Assembly (NCBI RefSeq): GCF_904846675.1
Contig: NZ_CAJHBT010000007.1
Span: 46,524-110,523 of the forward strand
Origin: Psychrobacter urativorans
Lineage (GTDB): Bacteria; Pseudomonadota; Gammaproteobacteria; Pseudomonadales; Moraxellaceae
DNA: 64,000 nucleotides
Direction of reading: 5' to 3'
Below the pieces are notes generated by a model. That model saw only the letters and a program-made list of their open reading frames with translations. It was not told the DNA's origin and did not search any database. The translations under genes were made by a program, and so were the position numbers. Numbering within the stretch: the first letter of the stretch is position 1; the number at the start of each line of letters is the position of its first letter. Shown piece by piece: positions 1 through 9,497 of this stretch.

Positions 1-3000
1 GCTTGCTGAGTGTGGACAGCGATGGCGTCAATAAAGCTGCGAATCACGCCATTATCTGCTAAACGGCTTTGCGCATCAGCAAGGGTAGCGTGAATGAATT
101 CGCCAACCGTACCACGAATAGCGGGAGCATTTGCAACAGTTTGTTGAATGACGAGCTCAGTGATTGCTACCGCTGGTGTCACTTGTGGTTGTGACTGCTG
201 ATCACGAACAACGCGTGGGTCATTACTGGCCTGACCGAACTTATTGGCAGTCACATAACGCTTAGCAAACAACGCCTCGCGGGTAAGCTCTAGCACGGTA
301 TTGCCATCTCTAGCACTACTTTCTTCGACGTTAACATTTTCGACGTTAGCGCTTTCGGTGCTATTGCTTTCAGTACGAGTCGCTTTAATTTCAGCAGTCA
401 CTGTAGCAGCGTCAATACCAGCTTTTTGATTCTCGGTATTATCTGTCGACTCGCTAGCTGTGACATTTTTGGCGGCTATTGGCTCTCGAATGCCCGAGTC
501 GGTCGCAGATGATTGCTGATTATCTACAATTAATTTACTAACTGTAGCTGAACTGACGTTTTGGCTGACAGTTTTTTTTTCAGTTTGGCTATCAGTATCG
601 CTGTTGTTCGCGCTACCGACTTCAAAAGCGTTAGAAGACGACACTTCATCCTCAGCAGAATTAACAGTAGTATCAATAGCAGTGCTATCAGCCGACGTCT
701 GATTTATAGATTGAGGCGTCGTCTCTGCTGCTGGTTTGTTTTCACTCTGCTGGGCTGAGTGCTGCTCTCCACTTTTCTTCGTGGCGTCATCTGTAGCTAG
801 GTTACGCTGAGTGATTTGTTCATCAGCTGGCTTAGCTACTGTTTTTTCAGATTTACTGTCATCTAAAGACAGATGAACCACTTCGGGTACTTTGAGCTTG
901 GCGTGTGCTTCGTTGACATGTAACGTCACCTCGTTAGGGTCTTGCTGGCGACGAGCGTTAGCTTGGTCTTTATCGTTACTAGCAGCTGTTTGACTTGCAT
1001 CGGCTTGCGCCTGTTGTTGCTTTGCACTACTGTCCGCCGTCAAGGTATCATTGCGTTCAAGCTTACCGCGTGAGCTACGTTGGCTGTGTGGCTTACGTTT
1101 GCTACGTGTTTGCTCATCGGCTTGGTTAGTAGTAGCAGCAGCTTGAGTGTCGCTCTGAGAAGCGTCGTTACGCTCGCTGTTGTTAGGGCTACTGTCCTGA
1201 CGATTATCTTGACGATTGTTACGGTTGCGATCGTTGTTACTACGTCTGTTATCGCTATCGCGCTTATCTTGGTTATCAGACGACTTGTCATCATTGCTAT
1301 CATCATTAACTGTCTCATCGCGCTGATCTTTTCTCTGATGCGGCTTTGCTGATCTTGATTTGCGCGTCTTGCGTCTTCTTCTATCGTCGGCATTGTTATC
1401 GTCAGTAGTATTGCTATCGACACTGTTGCTACCAGCAGTATTGTTATTAGTATTATTATGACGACGGTTTTGCTGACGATTGGTATTACTATCTGATTGT
1501 TGGCTGTCCTCTTTCTGTACAGCTGCTGGCTGGCTGGTTTGCGGTGCTGCTGACGTTTGCGCGCCAGTGACAGCAGTATTATCCAAGACACTATTATCAA
1601 CTTGACCAAATGAGCCTAAGCTTTGTGCGCCCGTATTTACTAAAGCCTCAATCGCTTCAGCGGCATCATGGCTGCTAAAGCCTGCTGTGGTTTGTGCTTG
1701 TGGAGCTTGAGTAAAAAGATTGGACAACCAAGCAACCGCTTGCGGCTGGGCGGCAGCAGGAGATTGCGCTACTACTGGAGAAGAGGCAGACTGTACATTT
1801 TGGGCATTGTTGTTTTGGGCACCACTATTTTCATTAGTGCTGTTTTGATTAGTCGCGCTTTGAGCCGGATTATTTTGAGTAGCGTCATTCTGTACTGCTC
1901 GAGTCGATGACGTCGGCTCATTACCATTTTTATTAGGATTGTTCTGATTATGGCTATTTTGATTGCGGTGCTCATTACTATGGCTGACGCTGTTGTTATT
2001 TTGGTTAGCGTTTTGCTGGTTTGGTTGATTAGCACTTTGCGTGCTGCTACTACTATTGGCACTATCAGGCGCTTTACGTGGTTGGCGCGTAGGTTGTTGC
2101 TCAGGGCGTTCTTTTTCGGCCGTTTGCCAATCAACGTCATAACCTAAACCACTATGTTCTTGTTGCTGAGTATCGGTAATGCGCTCATAACTTGATGGTG
2201 CAAAACCATCACGGTTAAAGTGCAATTTAAAGTTGGGCGACTCTAAATGGGCATGCGGTAAGATGGTGATACGTGTGCCACTGTCTTGCTCAAGATAGAC
2301 CAAGCTGTCGCGTTTTTCATTCAGTAAGAATGCAGCGATATCAGTCGGTACTTCTGCTTGTACTTCACCTTGACGTTCTTTTAGAGCGATTTGTTCAATT
2401 TCGCGCATAATTGATAACGATAATGAGCGCAAATCACGAATCATACCGTTGCCATGACAACGAGGGCAAATATAGCCAGTAGATTCTTCTAGTGACGGAC
2501 GTAGGCGCTGACGGCTCATCTCCATCAAACCAAATTTAGAGATATCGCCAAACTGTACGCGGGCACGGTCATATTTGGTAGCGTCGACTAGCCGTTTTTC
2601 CACTTCCTTTTGATGCTTGTTGTCATTCATATCAATGAAATCAATGACAACCAAACCACCCATATCACGCAGACGTAGCTGGCGCGCAATCTCATCAGCC
2701 GCTTCTAAGTTAGTATGATAAGCAGTTTCGGCAACATCCGAGCCTTTAGTAGATTTGGCAGAGTTAATGTCGATAGAGACCAAGGCTTCTGTTTGGTCAA
2801 TGACGATTGCGCCGCCAGAAGGCAAGCGCACTTCACGTTGGTAGGCAGTTTCAATTTGTTTTTCGATGTTAAAGCGCGCAAACATAGGCTCGTAATCAGT
2901 ATATTTACGTAGCTTGTCTGCCTGTGTGGGCATCACTGCATCAATAAAGCCGGCTGCTTCGATATAAGCATTTTCGTTATCAATCCAAATCTCAGCAATA

Positions 3001-3665
3001 TCATCACGTAGATAATCGCGCACCGCGCGCGTGACAACGCCTGCTTCTTGATGGACGAGACGCGGTGACGGATATTTTTGATTTTGTTCTTGAATGGCTT
3101 GCCAGATATTAAGCAAATGGTTCAAATCGTGTTGCAAGTCTTCTTGAGTTTTACCAATGCCAGCGGTACGAATAATGACACTCATACCTTTTGGTAAATC
3201 TAAATTACCCAGCATGCGTTTCATGTCTTCACGAAGTTTGCCGGAGATTTGTCGTGAGATACCGCCACCACGAGGGTTGTTTGGCATCAAGACTAAATAA
3301 CGACCGGCTAGCGATACATAAGTCGATAGGGCAGCGCCTTTATTGCCGCGTTCTTCTTTTTCGACTTGGACTATAAGCTCATCGCCTTCTTTGATGAGTT
3401 TTTTGATGTTTTCATCACGTGGGTTGCCACTGAGATATTCAGCAGAAATCTCACGAATAGGTAAAAAACCTTGACGTTGTGAGCCATATTCGACGAATAC
3501 TGCTTCAAGCGACGGCTCGACACGGGTAACGTGGCCTTTATAAATGTTTGATTTTTTTTGTTCGCGAGTACGGTTTTCTAAATCGAAATCGTACAGATGA
3601 TTGCCTTTACAGAGGGCAACACGAACTTCTTCGTTTTGAGTGGCGTTAATTAAAATGCGTTTCAT
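1..3665 (-). CDS. rne: Ribonuclease E, C-terminus cut by window edge
   Basis: RNase E is the essential endoribonuclease that starts mRNA decay, matures rRNA and tRNA, and scaffolds the degradosome at the inner membrane. The frame is open from an ATG at 3665 to the left edge, 1221 codons with no stop, so the 3' end lies outside. The N-terminal half is a normal catalytic domain: start MKRILINATQ, an S1 RNA-binding region at about residues 36-120, Asp299 in SIDINS and Asp342 in VVIDFID (the expected Mg2+ ligands, 43 residues apart as in E. coli), and the zinc-link CPRC at Cys400-Cys403. From about residue 500 it becomes a long Asn/Gln/Ser/Asp-rich disordered region with an Arg/Lys-rich patch near residues 760-785, the type of segment that binds RNA or partners. 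An AGGA site sits 7 bases before the ATG. It is divergent from rluC, the usual gammaproteobacterial arrangement. Confidence 0.96.
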   Translation of the reverse strand, partial: MKRILINATQNEEVRVALCKGNHLYDFDLENRTREQKKSNIYKGHVTRVEPSLEAVFVEYGSQRQGFLPIREISAEYLSGNPRDENIKKLIKEGDELIVQVEKEERGNKGAALSTYVSLAGRYLVLMPNNPRGGGISRQISGKLREDMKRMLGNLDLPKGMSVIIRTAGIGKTQEDLQHDLNHLLNIWQAIQEQNQKYPSPRLVHQEAGVVTRAVRDYLRDDIAEIWIDNENAYIEAAGFIDAVMPTQADKLRKYTDYEPMFARFNIEKQIETAYQREVRLPSGGAIVIDQTEALVSIDINSAKSTKGSDVAETAYHTNLEAADEIARQLRLRDMGGLVVIDFIDMNDNKHQKEVEKRLVDATKYDRARVQFGDISKFGLMEMSRQRLRPSLEESTGYICPRCHGNGMIRDLRSLSLSIMREIEQIALKERQGEVQAEVPTDIAAFLLNEKRDSLVYLEQDSGTRITILPHAHLESPNFKLHFNRDGFAPSSYERITDTQQQEHSGLGYDVDWQTAEKERPEQQPTRQPRKAPDSANSSSSTQSANQPNQQNANQNNNSVSHSNEHRNQNSHNQNNPNKNGNEPTSSTRAVQNDATQNNPAQSATNQNSTNENSGAQNNNAQNVQSASSPVVAQSPAAAQPQAVAWLSNLFTQAPQAQTTAGFSSHDAAEAIEALVNTGAQSLGSFGQVDNSVLDNTAVTGAQTSAAPQTSQPAAVQKEDSQQSDSNTNRQQNRRHNNTNNNTAGSNSVDSNTTDDNNADDRRRRKTRKSRSAKPHQRKDQRDETVNDDSNDDKSSDNQDKRDSDNRRSNNDRNRNNRQDNRQDSSPNNSERNDASQSDTQAAATTNQADEQTRSKRKPHSQRSSRGKLERNDTLTADSSAKQQQAQADASQTAASNDKDQANARRQQDPNEVTLHVNEAHAKLKVPEVVHLSLDDSKSEKTVAKPADEQITQRNLATDDATKKSGEQHSAQQSENKPAAETTPQSINQTSADSTAIDTTVNSAEDEVSSSNAFEVGSANNSDTDSQTEKKTVSQNVSSATVSKLIVDNQQSSATDSGIREPIAAKNVTASESTDNTENQKAGIDAATVTAEIKATRTESNSTESANVENVNVEESSARDGNTVLELTREALFAKRYVTANKFGQASNDPRVVRDQQSQPQVTPAVAITELVIQQTVANAPAIRGTVGEFIHATLADAQSRLADNGVIRSFIDAIAVHTQQ

Positions 3666-4797
3666 ATCAATATCCTATGAGTACGCATAACAACGACAAA
3701 GTGATTTTTATGGGGGCAGAAACAAGAGCGGCTAATATTAAAATTAGCTAAAGATATTATAGGATATTTAAAACAGGACAGATAAAAAAACCAAAATAGC
3801 TATATGTAATGGCTCGCTTCGATAACGGTTGCTCATTAATATTGCCTAAAGCCTAAATGCATTGCTGAAACGATCTTTTAAGACCAATATAGTTAACCCC
3901 AATACAGATTGTAAGGCTGCAATCGTTTATCTTATGATCTTTATAACAATAAGTATCATGGCTAGGCGTTAAAACCTAAGCATTCAAACCCTTGTTAATA
4001 TTTATCGTTCAGCTATTAGGCTGATATTTTTCAGCGTGCCATCAATATAAGTTGTTAGCATATATTAATGAGTAGGCCATGCTTGTAAGGCTAATCCATA
4101 GTGGCAATATTAATACTGTTATAACCCTGGCGTTATGAAAGTTAATATAAAGCCAAGGCAAGTGAACAAGCTATTATTTATTAAAGTCGGGCTATTAAGG
4201 TTGAGCTTTTTTACTTATTTATCATTGTGTTTTTTAAATATCGTTAATATCAGTGTGATCTTTCGTTAGTGTGTTGCTGCACTGCCATTCAGCGGGGCGT
4301 ACTTGGCAAACAGAATAGTGACCGGCTCATCAGCGCGGTATCGTTGGTGTTGCTTAAAGATCATTATCTGTTTGACCACCAGTAGTCAGGCAACGGTACA
4401 TTCTTAACATCAAGCTGTTATCACTTGCTCAACTGCACGTGTCCATTAACGTTGCAAAAAAAATTGCAAATCAAGTCGTGGTCATGCGTTAAATGAGTAA
4501 ATTGTGTGCTGTTGTCGTTCAATAAATTGGTCTTTATACCAATGTTATCAATACGAGTATATGTGTTGTTAATACCATTAATTGGGCGCGGTGCTTGTTG
4601 TTATCAAGCATCTTACCCTAAAAATTAGATGAAACGTCCAATCTTATCACGGTATATAGCATGCGCCTCGTTACTAACCAGTAGTAAAGATGGCGATTGG
4701 CTATCTAAGACAATGAGGATTATTGCCGTGACCTATGCGCAATTGACGCTCAACATGCTAAACTATAACAAATCTTTGTGTAAATACCTAACTAAAA
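3666..4797. promoter_or_regulatory. Long divergent rne-rluC intergenic region
   Basis: This 1.1 kb stretch between two divergent genes has no convincing gene. It must hold the promoters and leaders of both. Long rne leaders are known in enterobacteria, where a 5' hairpin mediates RNase E autoregulation, so part of this may be an rne leader; that is inference, and I did not identify the hairpin. A 69-codon frame at 4629-4838 overlaps the rluC start and looks accidental. Confidence 0.4.
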
Positions 4798-5826
4798 ATG
4801 ACAAACTCCAAAATGACCGACGACGCACCGACCCATGAAGCCCCTGGCATCTTTAATAGTAAAACTCGTCCGCAAAGCGCTGATGATGAGATTAGTAACT
4901 TTGAGAAGGTCAATTATCTGGAAGTAACGCGCCATCAGCACGATCAGCGCTTAGACAATTTCTTACTTAATCGTCTAAAAGGCTTGCCAAAAGCCCATAT
5001 TTACAAGATGATTCGCTCAGATGAGATTCGAGTCAATAATAAGCGTTGTAAAGCTCATGATCGAGTGCACCGTGACGATGTGGTGCGCATTGCTCCTGTA
5101 CAGCTGGCAACCCGCGAAAAACCGATTATCAGTACCGAGTTTGCCAAAAGTTTACTGGCACGGGTGGTTTATGAAGATGACGGCCTAATAGTGCTTAACA
5201 AGCCTTCAGGCATTGCCGTTCATGGCGGCAGTGGGCTGGATTTTGGGGTAATTGAAGCAATGCGTGAAGTGACAGGTAAAAAATACCTAGAGCTGATACA
5301 CCGTATTGATAAAGATACTTCAGGGCTGCTCATGATTTCTAAGAAGCGCTCAACGCTTAAAGCCTTACAGCAGCATCTGATAGACAAGACCATCCAAAAG
5401 CATTATCTATGCTTAGCAAAAGGTCAACCTGCGCTTAATGAGCAGCGTATTGATGCGCCATTACTACGCTACACACTGGCTAGTGGTGAACGCCGCGTCA
5501 AGGTGGATGCCAAAGACCCTCAAGCCAAAGAAAGCCAGACCGATATTGTGGTACATAGCCGTTTTATGATTGCCAATCAAATGGTAAGTCTGATAGAAGC
5601 CAAACCGCTGACCGGACGCACCCATCAAATACGGGTACATTTAGCCCATATTGGTCATGCTATTCTAGGTGATGATAAATATAATGTGCATGATAAATCA
5701 GGCGTTCATCGTCTGTGTCTACATGCGTGGCGCTTAGATATCCCAGGCTATGAGCTGATTATCGCGCCGCTACCAGAAGATATCGCAGGCTTATTACCAA
5801 CAGATGCTGAGTTGCCAAAAGTATAA
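4798..5826 (+). CDS. rluC: 23S rRNA pseudouridine synthase RluC
   Basis: A RluA-family pseudouridine synthase. RluC isomerises uridines 955, 2504 and 2580 of E. coli 23S rRNA. The 342-residue protein has an unstructured N-terminus of about 45 residues, an S4 RNA-binding domain at about 45-105 (RLDNFLLNRLKGLPKAHIYK), and the catalytic domain from about 120 with the signature HRIDKDTSG, in which Asp171 is the catalytic aspartate. GRTHQIRVHL near the C-terminus is the second family motif. An in-frame ATG at 4813 could be the true start, as neither has a clear ribosome site. Position opposite rne supports RluC rather than RluD or RluA. The downstream HAD gene is 74 bases away and probably co-transcribed. 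Confidence 0.93.
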   Translation: MTNSKMTDDAPTHEAPGIFNSKTRPQSADDEISNFEKVNYLEVTRHQHDQRLDNFLLNRLKGLPKAHIYKMIRSDEIRVNNKRCKAHDRVHRDDVVRIAPVQLATREKPIISTEFAKSLLARVVYEDDGLIVLNKPSGIAVHGGSGLDFGVIEAMREVTGKKYLELIHRIDKDTSGLLMISKKRSTLKALQQHLIDKTIQKHYLCLAKGQPALNEQRIDAPLLRYTLASGERRVKVDAKDPQAKESQTDIVVHSRFMIANQMVSLIEAKPLTGRTHQIRVHLAHIGHAILGDDKYNVHDKSGVHRLCLHAWRLDIPGYELIIAPLPEDIAGLLPTDAELPKV

Positions 5827-5900
5827 GCTAAGTTGCTTGCCCTGATATCATTATCATTAATAACGGCTCCTGTTTAAAGGTCATACGCTAAGGTCAATCT

Positions 5901-6599
5901 ATGAGTCAGTCAAATACCAATAATTCAGCCTTATTATCCGCTGAATTTAACTTAGCGGATAAAACACTGATTATCTTTGATTGGGATGGCACCTTGATGG
6001 ACTCAATCGGTTTAATCGTTGAGTCCATGCACGTTGCTGGCGAGGCACATGGTTTTGTTACCACTGATAAGGCGGTAAAAGATATCATTGGGTTGAGTCT
6101 ACTGACAGGGATCGATATTTTATATCCCATCGCGACTGCCGAGCAAAAGCTGGCGATTCAACAAAGCTATATCGATTACTATATTCCTAATAGTCACCGT
6201 ACGCCGTTTTTTGATGATATAGAAAACATGCTGCAAACCTTAAAAAGTCAAGGCAAACAGCTGGCGGTCGCAACAGGTAAAAAACGACGGGGTCTTGATC
6301 GGGTATTGGATGTATCTGACAGTCATGATTATTTTGTTATCACACGCTGTGCCGATGAATCCGGCTCTAAGCCCAATCCACAGATGCTTGTTGATATTTT
6401 GGAATATGCGCAGCAGGACATTGCTGATGCGGTATATATTGGTGACAGCATTTACGATATTCAAATGGCGAATAAGCTGGGTATGACCAGTATTGCGGTT
6501 GATTACGGCACCGCAGCTAGCTCAGAGCTTAGCGCGCAACAGCCTACTTATCAGGTGGGAGCCCCGCAAGCGTTGGCCAAACTATTATGTGCTAAGTAA
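5901..6599 (+). CDS. HAD-superfamily phosphatase, phosphoglycolate phosphatase-like
   Basis: A 232-residue haloacid-dehalogenase-type hydrolase. Motif I is FDWDGTLMDS with nucleophile Asp27 and acid/base Asp29. Motif II is the Thr in LAVATGKKRRG. Lys in SKPNPQM is motif III, and YIGDSIYDIQMA supplies the motif IV acidic residues. An alpha-helical cap lies between motifs I and II, as in subfamily IA (Gph-like). The natural substrate cannot be deduced. Related HAD genes sit next to rluC in pseudomonads, so the linkage is conserved. The start has an AAGGT site 7 bases upstream. A bidirectional terminator follows. Confidence 0.85.
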   Translation: MSQSNTNNSALLSAEFNLADKTLIIFDWDGTLMDSIGLIVESMHVAGEAHGFVTTDKAVKDIIGLSLLTGIDILYPIATAEQKLAIQQSYIDYYIPNSHRTPFFDDIENMLQTLKSQGKQLAVATGKKRRGLDRVLDVSDSHDYFVITRCADESGSKPNPQMLVDILEYAQQDIADAVYIGDSIYDIQMANKLGMTSIAVDYGTAASSELSAQQPTYQVGAPQALAKLLCAK

Positions 6600-6662
6600 A
6601 CACCACATTCCATAAAGTGACCTAAGAAACATTGATTAAATAAATTTATCAAAAAAAAAGCA

Positions 6663-6707
6663 AAGAAAAAGGGATTTATCGCTATTGATGATAAATCCCT
6701 TTTTCTT
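6663..6707. terminator. Bidirectional terminator between the HAD gene and engB
   Basis: A perfect 18-bp inverted repeat (arms 6663-6680 and 6690-6707, 9-base loop) whose outer ends are A-rich on the left and T-rich on the right. It can therefore terminate transcripts from both convergent genes. Confidence 0.93.
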
Positions 6708-6721
6708 ATTACGAGCACTAT

Positions 6722-7522
6722 TTATTCAGCATCTTTCTGTTCAGCGGCTGTGTCTTTAGTACCAGCTTGCTCAGCACTTTGTTCAGATTTTTCTTGACCA
6801 TCATCTTCCTGCTCAAAATCTGCTACTTCAGCACTAATTTGATCAGTAACAGCTTCTTCTTCGCCATGTTTATATTCGTACCAGTTTCCCATCACCCCAG
6901 CCAGCTCATCAAGCCCTTCTTTTTTGAGCGCTGAAAATAACTGAATAGTGCAGTTTAAGCCTAACTTTTTGAGCGCTTGGCGGGTATTGAGTAGGGCGTT
7001 TTTAGAAGCACCATATTTGAGCTTGTCAGCTTTGGTCAGCAAAATATGGACTGGCAGCTCGCCTTCTTTGGCCCAATGTAGCATTTGTTCATCGAAGAAT
7101 TTTAATGGATGGCGAATATCAGTCAGTAGCACCAAACCTGCAAGGCTTGATCGTGATACCAAATATTCTTCTAGCTCCACTTGCCACTCTTTTTTCATCT
7201 CAAGCGGCACGGCAGCATAACCGTAGCCCGGCAAATCGACTAGCCGTCTATCGGTGTCCCCAATACTAAAAAAGTTAATCATCTGCGTGCGACCAGGCGT
7301 TTTTGACGAACGTGCCAGTTGCCGCTGATTGGTCAGCGCATTAATAGCTGAGGATTTACCCGCATTCGAGCGTCCGGCAAATGCCACCTCAAACCCTTCA
7401 TCAGGAGGGCATAGGCGAAAGGTAGGCGCTGAGGTCATAAATTCAGTTTGCTGAATACGCTGACGGGCCTTGGTATTAAACGCCGCATGCTCGGCGGCGA
7501 CATCTTTAAACGGGGTGCTCAT
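6722..7522 (-). CDS. engB: Ribosome biogenesis GTPase EngB (YihA/YsxC)
   Basis: A GTPase of the TrmE-Era-EngA-EngB family needed for assembly of the 50S subunit. The P-loop is GRSNAGKS at about residues 50-57, switch region [11 protein letters not shown]3 DLPGYG and G4 LTKAD are all present. The longest open frame begins at a TTG at 7543, but the ATG at 7522 (MSTPFKDV) has an AATGAG site upstream and is a better start, giving 266 residues. After the GTPase domain (about residue 220) there is a roughly 45-residue Glu/Asp/Gln-rich tail absent from typical 200-residue EngB. It is convergent with the HAD gene. Confidence 0.95.
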   Translation of the reverse strand: MSTPFKDVAAEHAAFNTKARQRIQQTEFMTSAPTFRLCPPDEGFEVAFAGRSNAGKSSAINALTNQRQLARSSKTPGRTQMINFFSIGDTDRRLVDLPGYGYAAVPLEMKKEWQVELEEYLVSRSSLAGLVLLTDIRHPLKFFDEQMLHWAKEGELPVHILLTKADKLKYGASKNALLNTRQALKKLGLNCTIQLFSALKKEGLDELAGVMGNWYEYKHGEEEAVTDQISAEVADFEQEDDGQEKSEQSAEQAGTKDTAAEQKDAE

Positions 7523-7940
7523 AAATGACTCATTAACATTCAAAAAATTGTAAAATAAATCCAGATACTGGACCCAACTACTTGCGGCAATTTAAATAGA
7601 TAGTTATGAAGCAATAGCCCTAACTACAGCTAGCTTTAGAGTTTTAAAGGTAAAATATATTACCTTATGTCCCACCTAGTTTTGTACTATCTGTTGAAAT
7701 AATCAGCACTAGCATCATATTAATGACAGCATAACACTAAAGTGCCGCTGAGCTTAGCGAAAATTAGTCATACGCTTATTTTGGTTTACGAAAGCTAAAC
7801 CGGATGCACCTATATTAATATGACATATATTGTTACAATTTTAGTTGAGCTGGTATTCAAGATGATATTAGAAATAATAGTGTCGCCTGACTGTGCTATC
7901 TACAGTCAATCAAACCAAGGTAAATTAAAGGAGATGTCTT
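7523..7940. other. Divergent intergenic region, engB / cytochrome c5
   Basis: 418 bases with no convincing gene. It should carry promoters for both divergent genes. A 6-bp inverted repeat (7783-7788 with 7796-7801) is visible; its role is unknown. A 70-codon frame at 7820-8032 runs out of frame into the cytochrome gene and is a shadow. Confidence 0.4.
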
Positions 7941-8276
7941 ATGCGCTCAATAATTTCAGTTGCTGCCAGGGCAGGACGCGCTTTGGGTGGCAGTGTCGCC
8001 ACATTGATACTGTGTACCGCAATGATGGGTAATGCCGTCGCTGCTGATATTTCAACCATTTATAGTAACTCTTGTGCCGCTTGTCACGATAGTGGCGCGC
8101 TGAATGCCGTCAAAAAAGGGGATAGCACCCGATGGCATCAGCTCATAGAACAAAAGGGCTTGCCAACATTAATTAATTCGGTCAAAGGTGGCATGATTCA
8201 GATGCCAGCTGGCGGATTATGTGATGAGTGTGACGATGACGATTATCGCAAGCTTATCGACTATATGAGTCAATAA
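7941..8276 (+). CDS. Periplasmic c5-type cytochrome
   Basis: A 111-residue monohaem cytochrome c. The first about 34 residues are a signal peptide ending near AVAA. Haem attaches at CAACH, and GGMIQMPAGG supplies a probable axial Met, as in the c5 family. The CDEC pair near the C-terminus matches the disulfide loop characteristic of cytochrome c5. It likely shuttles electrons in the periplasm, alongside the c4-like dihaem protein encoded 380 bases downstream. The start is secure: AAAGGAG at 7927-7933 sits 7 bases before the ATG. Confidence 0.87.
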   Translation: MRSIISVAARAGRALGGSVATLILCTAMMGNAVAADISTIYSNSCAACHDSGALNAVKKGDSTRWHQLIEQKGLPTLINSVKGGMIQMPAGGLCDECDDDDYRKLIDYMSQ

Positions 8277-8349
8277 CAGCTATAAACAATGACAGCGAAC
8301 GATCACTTAAAATGAAAATCTTAAAACGAGCAGCTTAGAAAGCCAAGAT

Positions 8350-8386
8350 AAAGCGCAAGTCTGACCCAATTCATGCGCTTTTTTTT
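8350..8386 (+). terminator. Rho-independent terminator of cytochrome c5 gene
   Basis: An 8-bp stem (8350-8357 with 8374-8381) runs straight into a T-run ending at 8386, about 75 bases after the stop codon. The remaining bases to 8657 have no gene; a TATAAT hexamer at 8470-8475 is a possible -10 box for the next gene, with no good -35 partner. Confidence 0.8.
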
Positions 8387-8657
8387 ATTATCACAGACGT
8401 TATGCCCCGATGTAAGTAGAAAAACCGCTAGGTGCTATGATTAAGTAGGCAAATTCTATAAAGTCTTGCTATAATAATCGCAAATAAACCCTGATGTTAG
8501 TAAGTGCTTTCAGGCGGATTGTGATTAAGACCTCAAATGATATGGTTTACCTCGCCCAATAATAGGTTGATACATATCGGGTGTCTTATTAGTATAACTA
8601 CTCTAAGTTACAATCAATCTCAATAATGCTTACGTCGAGTTAGTAGGATCTGTATCC

Positions 8658-9326
8658 ATGAAAAAGTTAATCGCTGCCGCCAGCTTATGTGTTGCAAGTT
8701 TCAGCGTACAAGCTGCTATCACTGTTCCTGAATATGATGCTAATGCAGGTAAACAAATCGCTGAAACGGTCTGTGCCGCCTGTCATGGTGTCGACGGGGT
8801 GAGTATCGTCCCATCCCAGCCCAATGTGGGTGGTCAAAACGTCAAATATCTGTATAAACAACTGGTCAATTTTAAATCAGGCTATCGTAAAAACGGTATT
8901 ATGCAATCACAAGTGGCGAATCTATCACAGCAAGACCTTGCCAACGTGTCAGGTTATTATGCTGAGCAAGCGCCTTGGGGCGTTGGCTTTGGTAATCCTG
9001 CGACCACTCAAGAAGCCACTAAGCTATTTTTAGGTGGTGATAAGTCGCGTGGAGTGATTGGTTGCGCAGGCTGTCATGGTCCAGATGCAGCGGGTAATAC
9101 TTGGGCCGCATTTCCGCGTCTAGGTGGTCAACATTCTCTATATATCGCAACCCAGCTTAAATTGTTCCGTGCCGCTGGTCGTGAGGATGATATCGATAGT
9201 GATGATCAAAAACGTATCAATGATGCGGATAAAGAAGGCGAAATGGGAATGATGCAAACGGTAGCATCGAGACTATCAGATCGTGATATTCGTATTTTGT
9301 CAGATTATCTTAGCGCTATTCATTAA
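8658..9326 (+). CDS. Dihaem cytochrome c4-like protein
   Basis: A 222-residue periplasmic dihaem cytochrome. An 18-19 residue signal peptide (MKKLIAAASLCVASF to VQAA) precedes two c-type domains with haem sites CAACH and CAGCH. Met residues in NGIMQSQVANLS and MGMMQTVASRLS are in the positions of the sixth haem ligands of c4 cytochromes. c4 proteins carry electrons from the bc1 complex to terminal oxidases. An acidic insertion (EDDIDSDDQKRINDADKEGE) in the second domain is longer than I expect. Two hairpins follow the gene. Confidence 0.9.
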   Translation: MKKLIAAASLCVASFSVQAAITVPEYDANAGKQIAETVCAACHGVDGVSIVPSQPNVGGQNVKYLYKQLVNFKSGYRKNGIMQSQVANLSQQDLANVSGYYAEQAPWGVGFGNPATTQEATKLFLGGDKSRGVIGCAGCHGPDAAGNTWAAFPRLGGQHSLYIATQLKLFRAAGREDDIDSDDQKRINDADKEGEMGMMQTVASRLSDRDIRILSDYLSAIH

Positions 9327-9327
9327 A

Positions 9328-9372
9328 CAGATAGGGTAATAAGACACTATGCTGGGCTTATTACCCTATCTG
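9328..9372 (+). terminator. Long hairpin directly after cytochrome c4
   Basis: A perfect 16-bp inverted repeat (9328-9343 with 9357-9372) beginning just after the stop codon. There is no T-run behind it, so it may stabilise the mRNA end rather than terminate. The true terminator lies just downstream. Confidence 0.65.
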
Positions 9373-9393
9373 CGGACTTATGATTCGCTATTA

Positions 9394-9416
9394 AACCCCG
9401 TTCTCGGGGTTTTTTT
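9394..9416 (+). terminator. Rho-independent terminator of cytochrome c4 gene
   Basis: A GC-rich 7-bp stem (9394-9400 with 9405-9411) with a four-base loop, followed by a run of T to 9416. Confidence 0.9.
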
Positions 9417-9497
9417 ATAGCTGCATAACCTCTATAGTCTTTATGAAAGCTATTGTTGTTATTTTTATTATTTACCTTAGATTTTTGGATTGAGATT

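Noticed and set aside
1040..2147. Several open frames on both strands inside the rne C-terminal region, with hydrophobic Ile/Val/Leu-rich translations.
   Set aside because: They are frame shadows of the low-complexity Asn/Asp/Arg-rich RNase E tail, which is one continuous open frame.
3666..4797. A possible small RNA or tRNA gene in the long rne-rluC spacer.
   Set aside because: No cloverleaf, TψC-type sequence or strong terminator was found in either orientation.
4629..4838. A 69-codon frame overlapping the rluC start.
   Set aside because: It overlaps the coding part of rluC in another frame, with no ribosome site or similarity.
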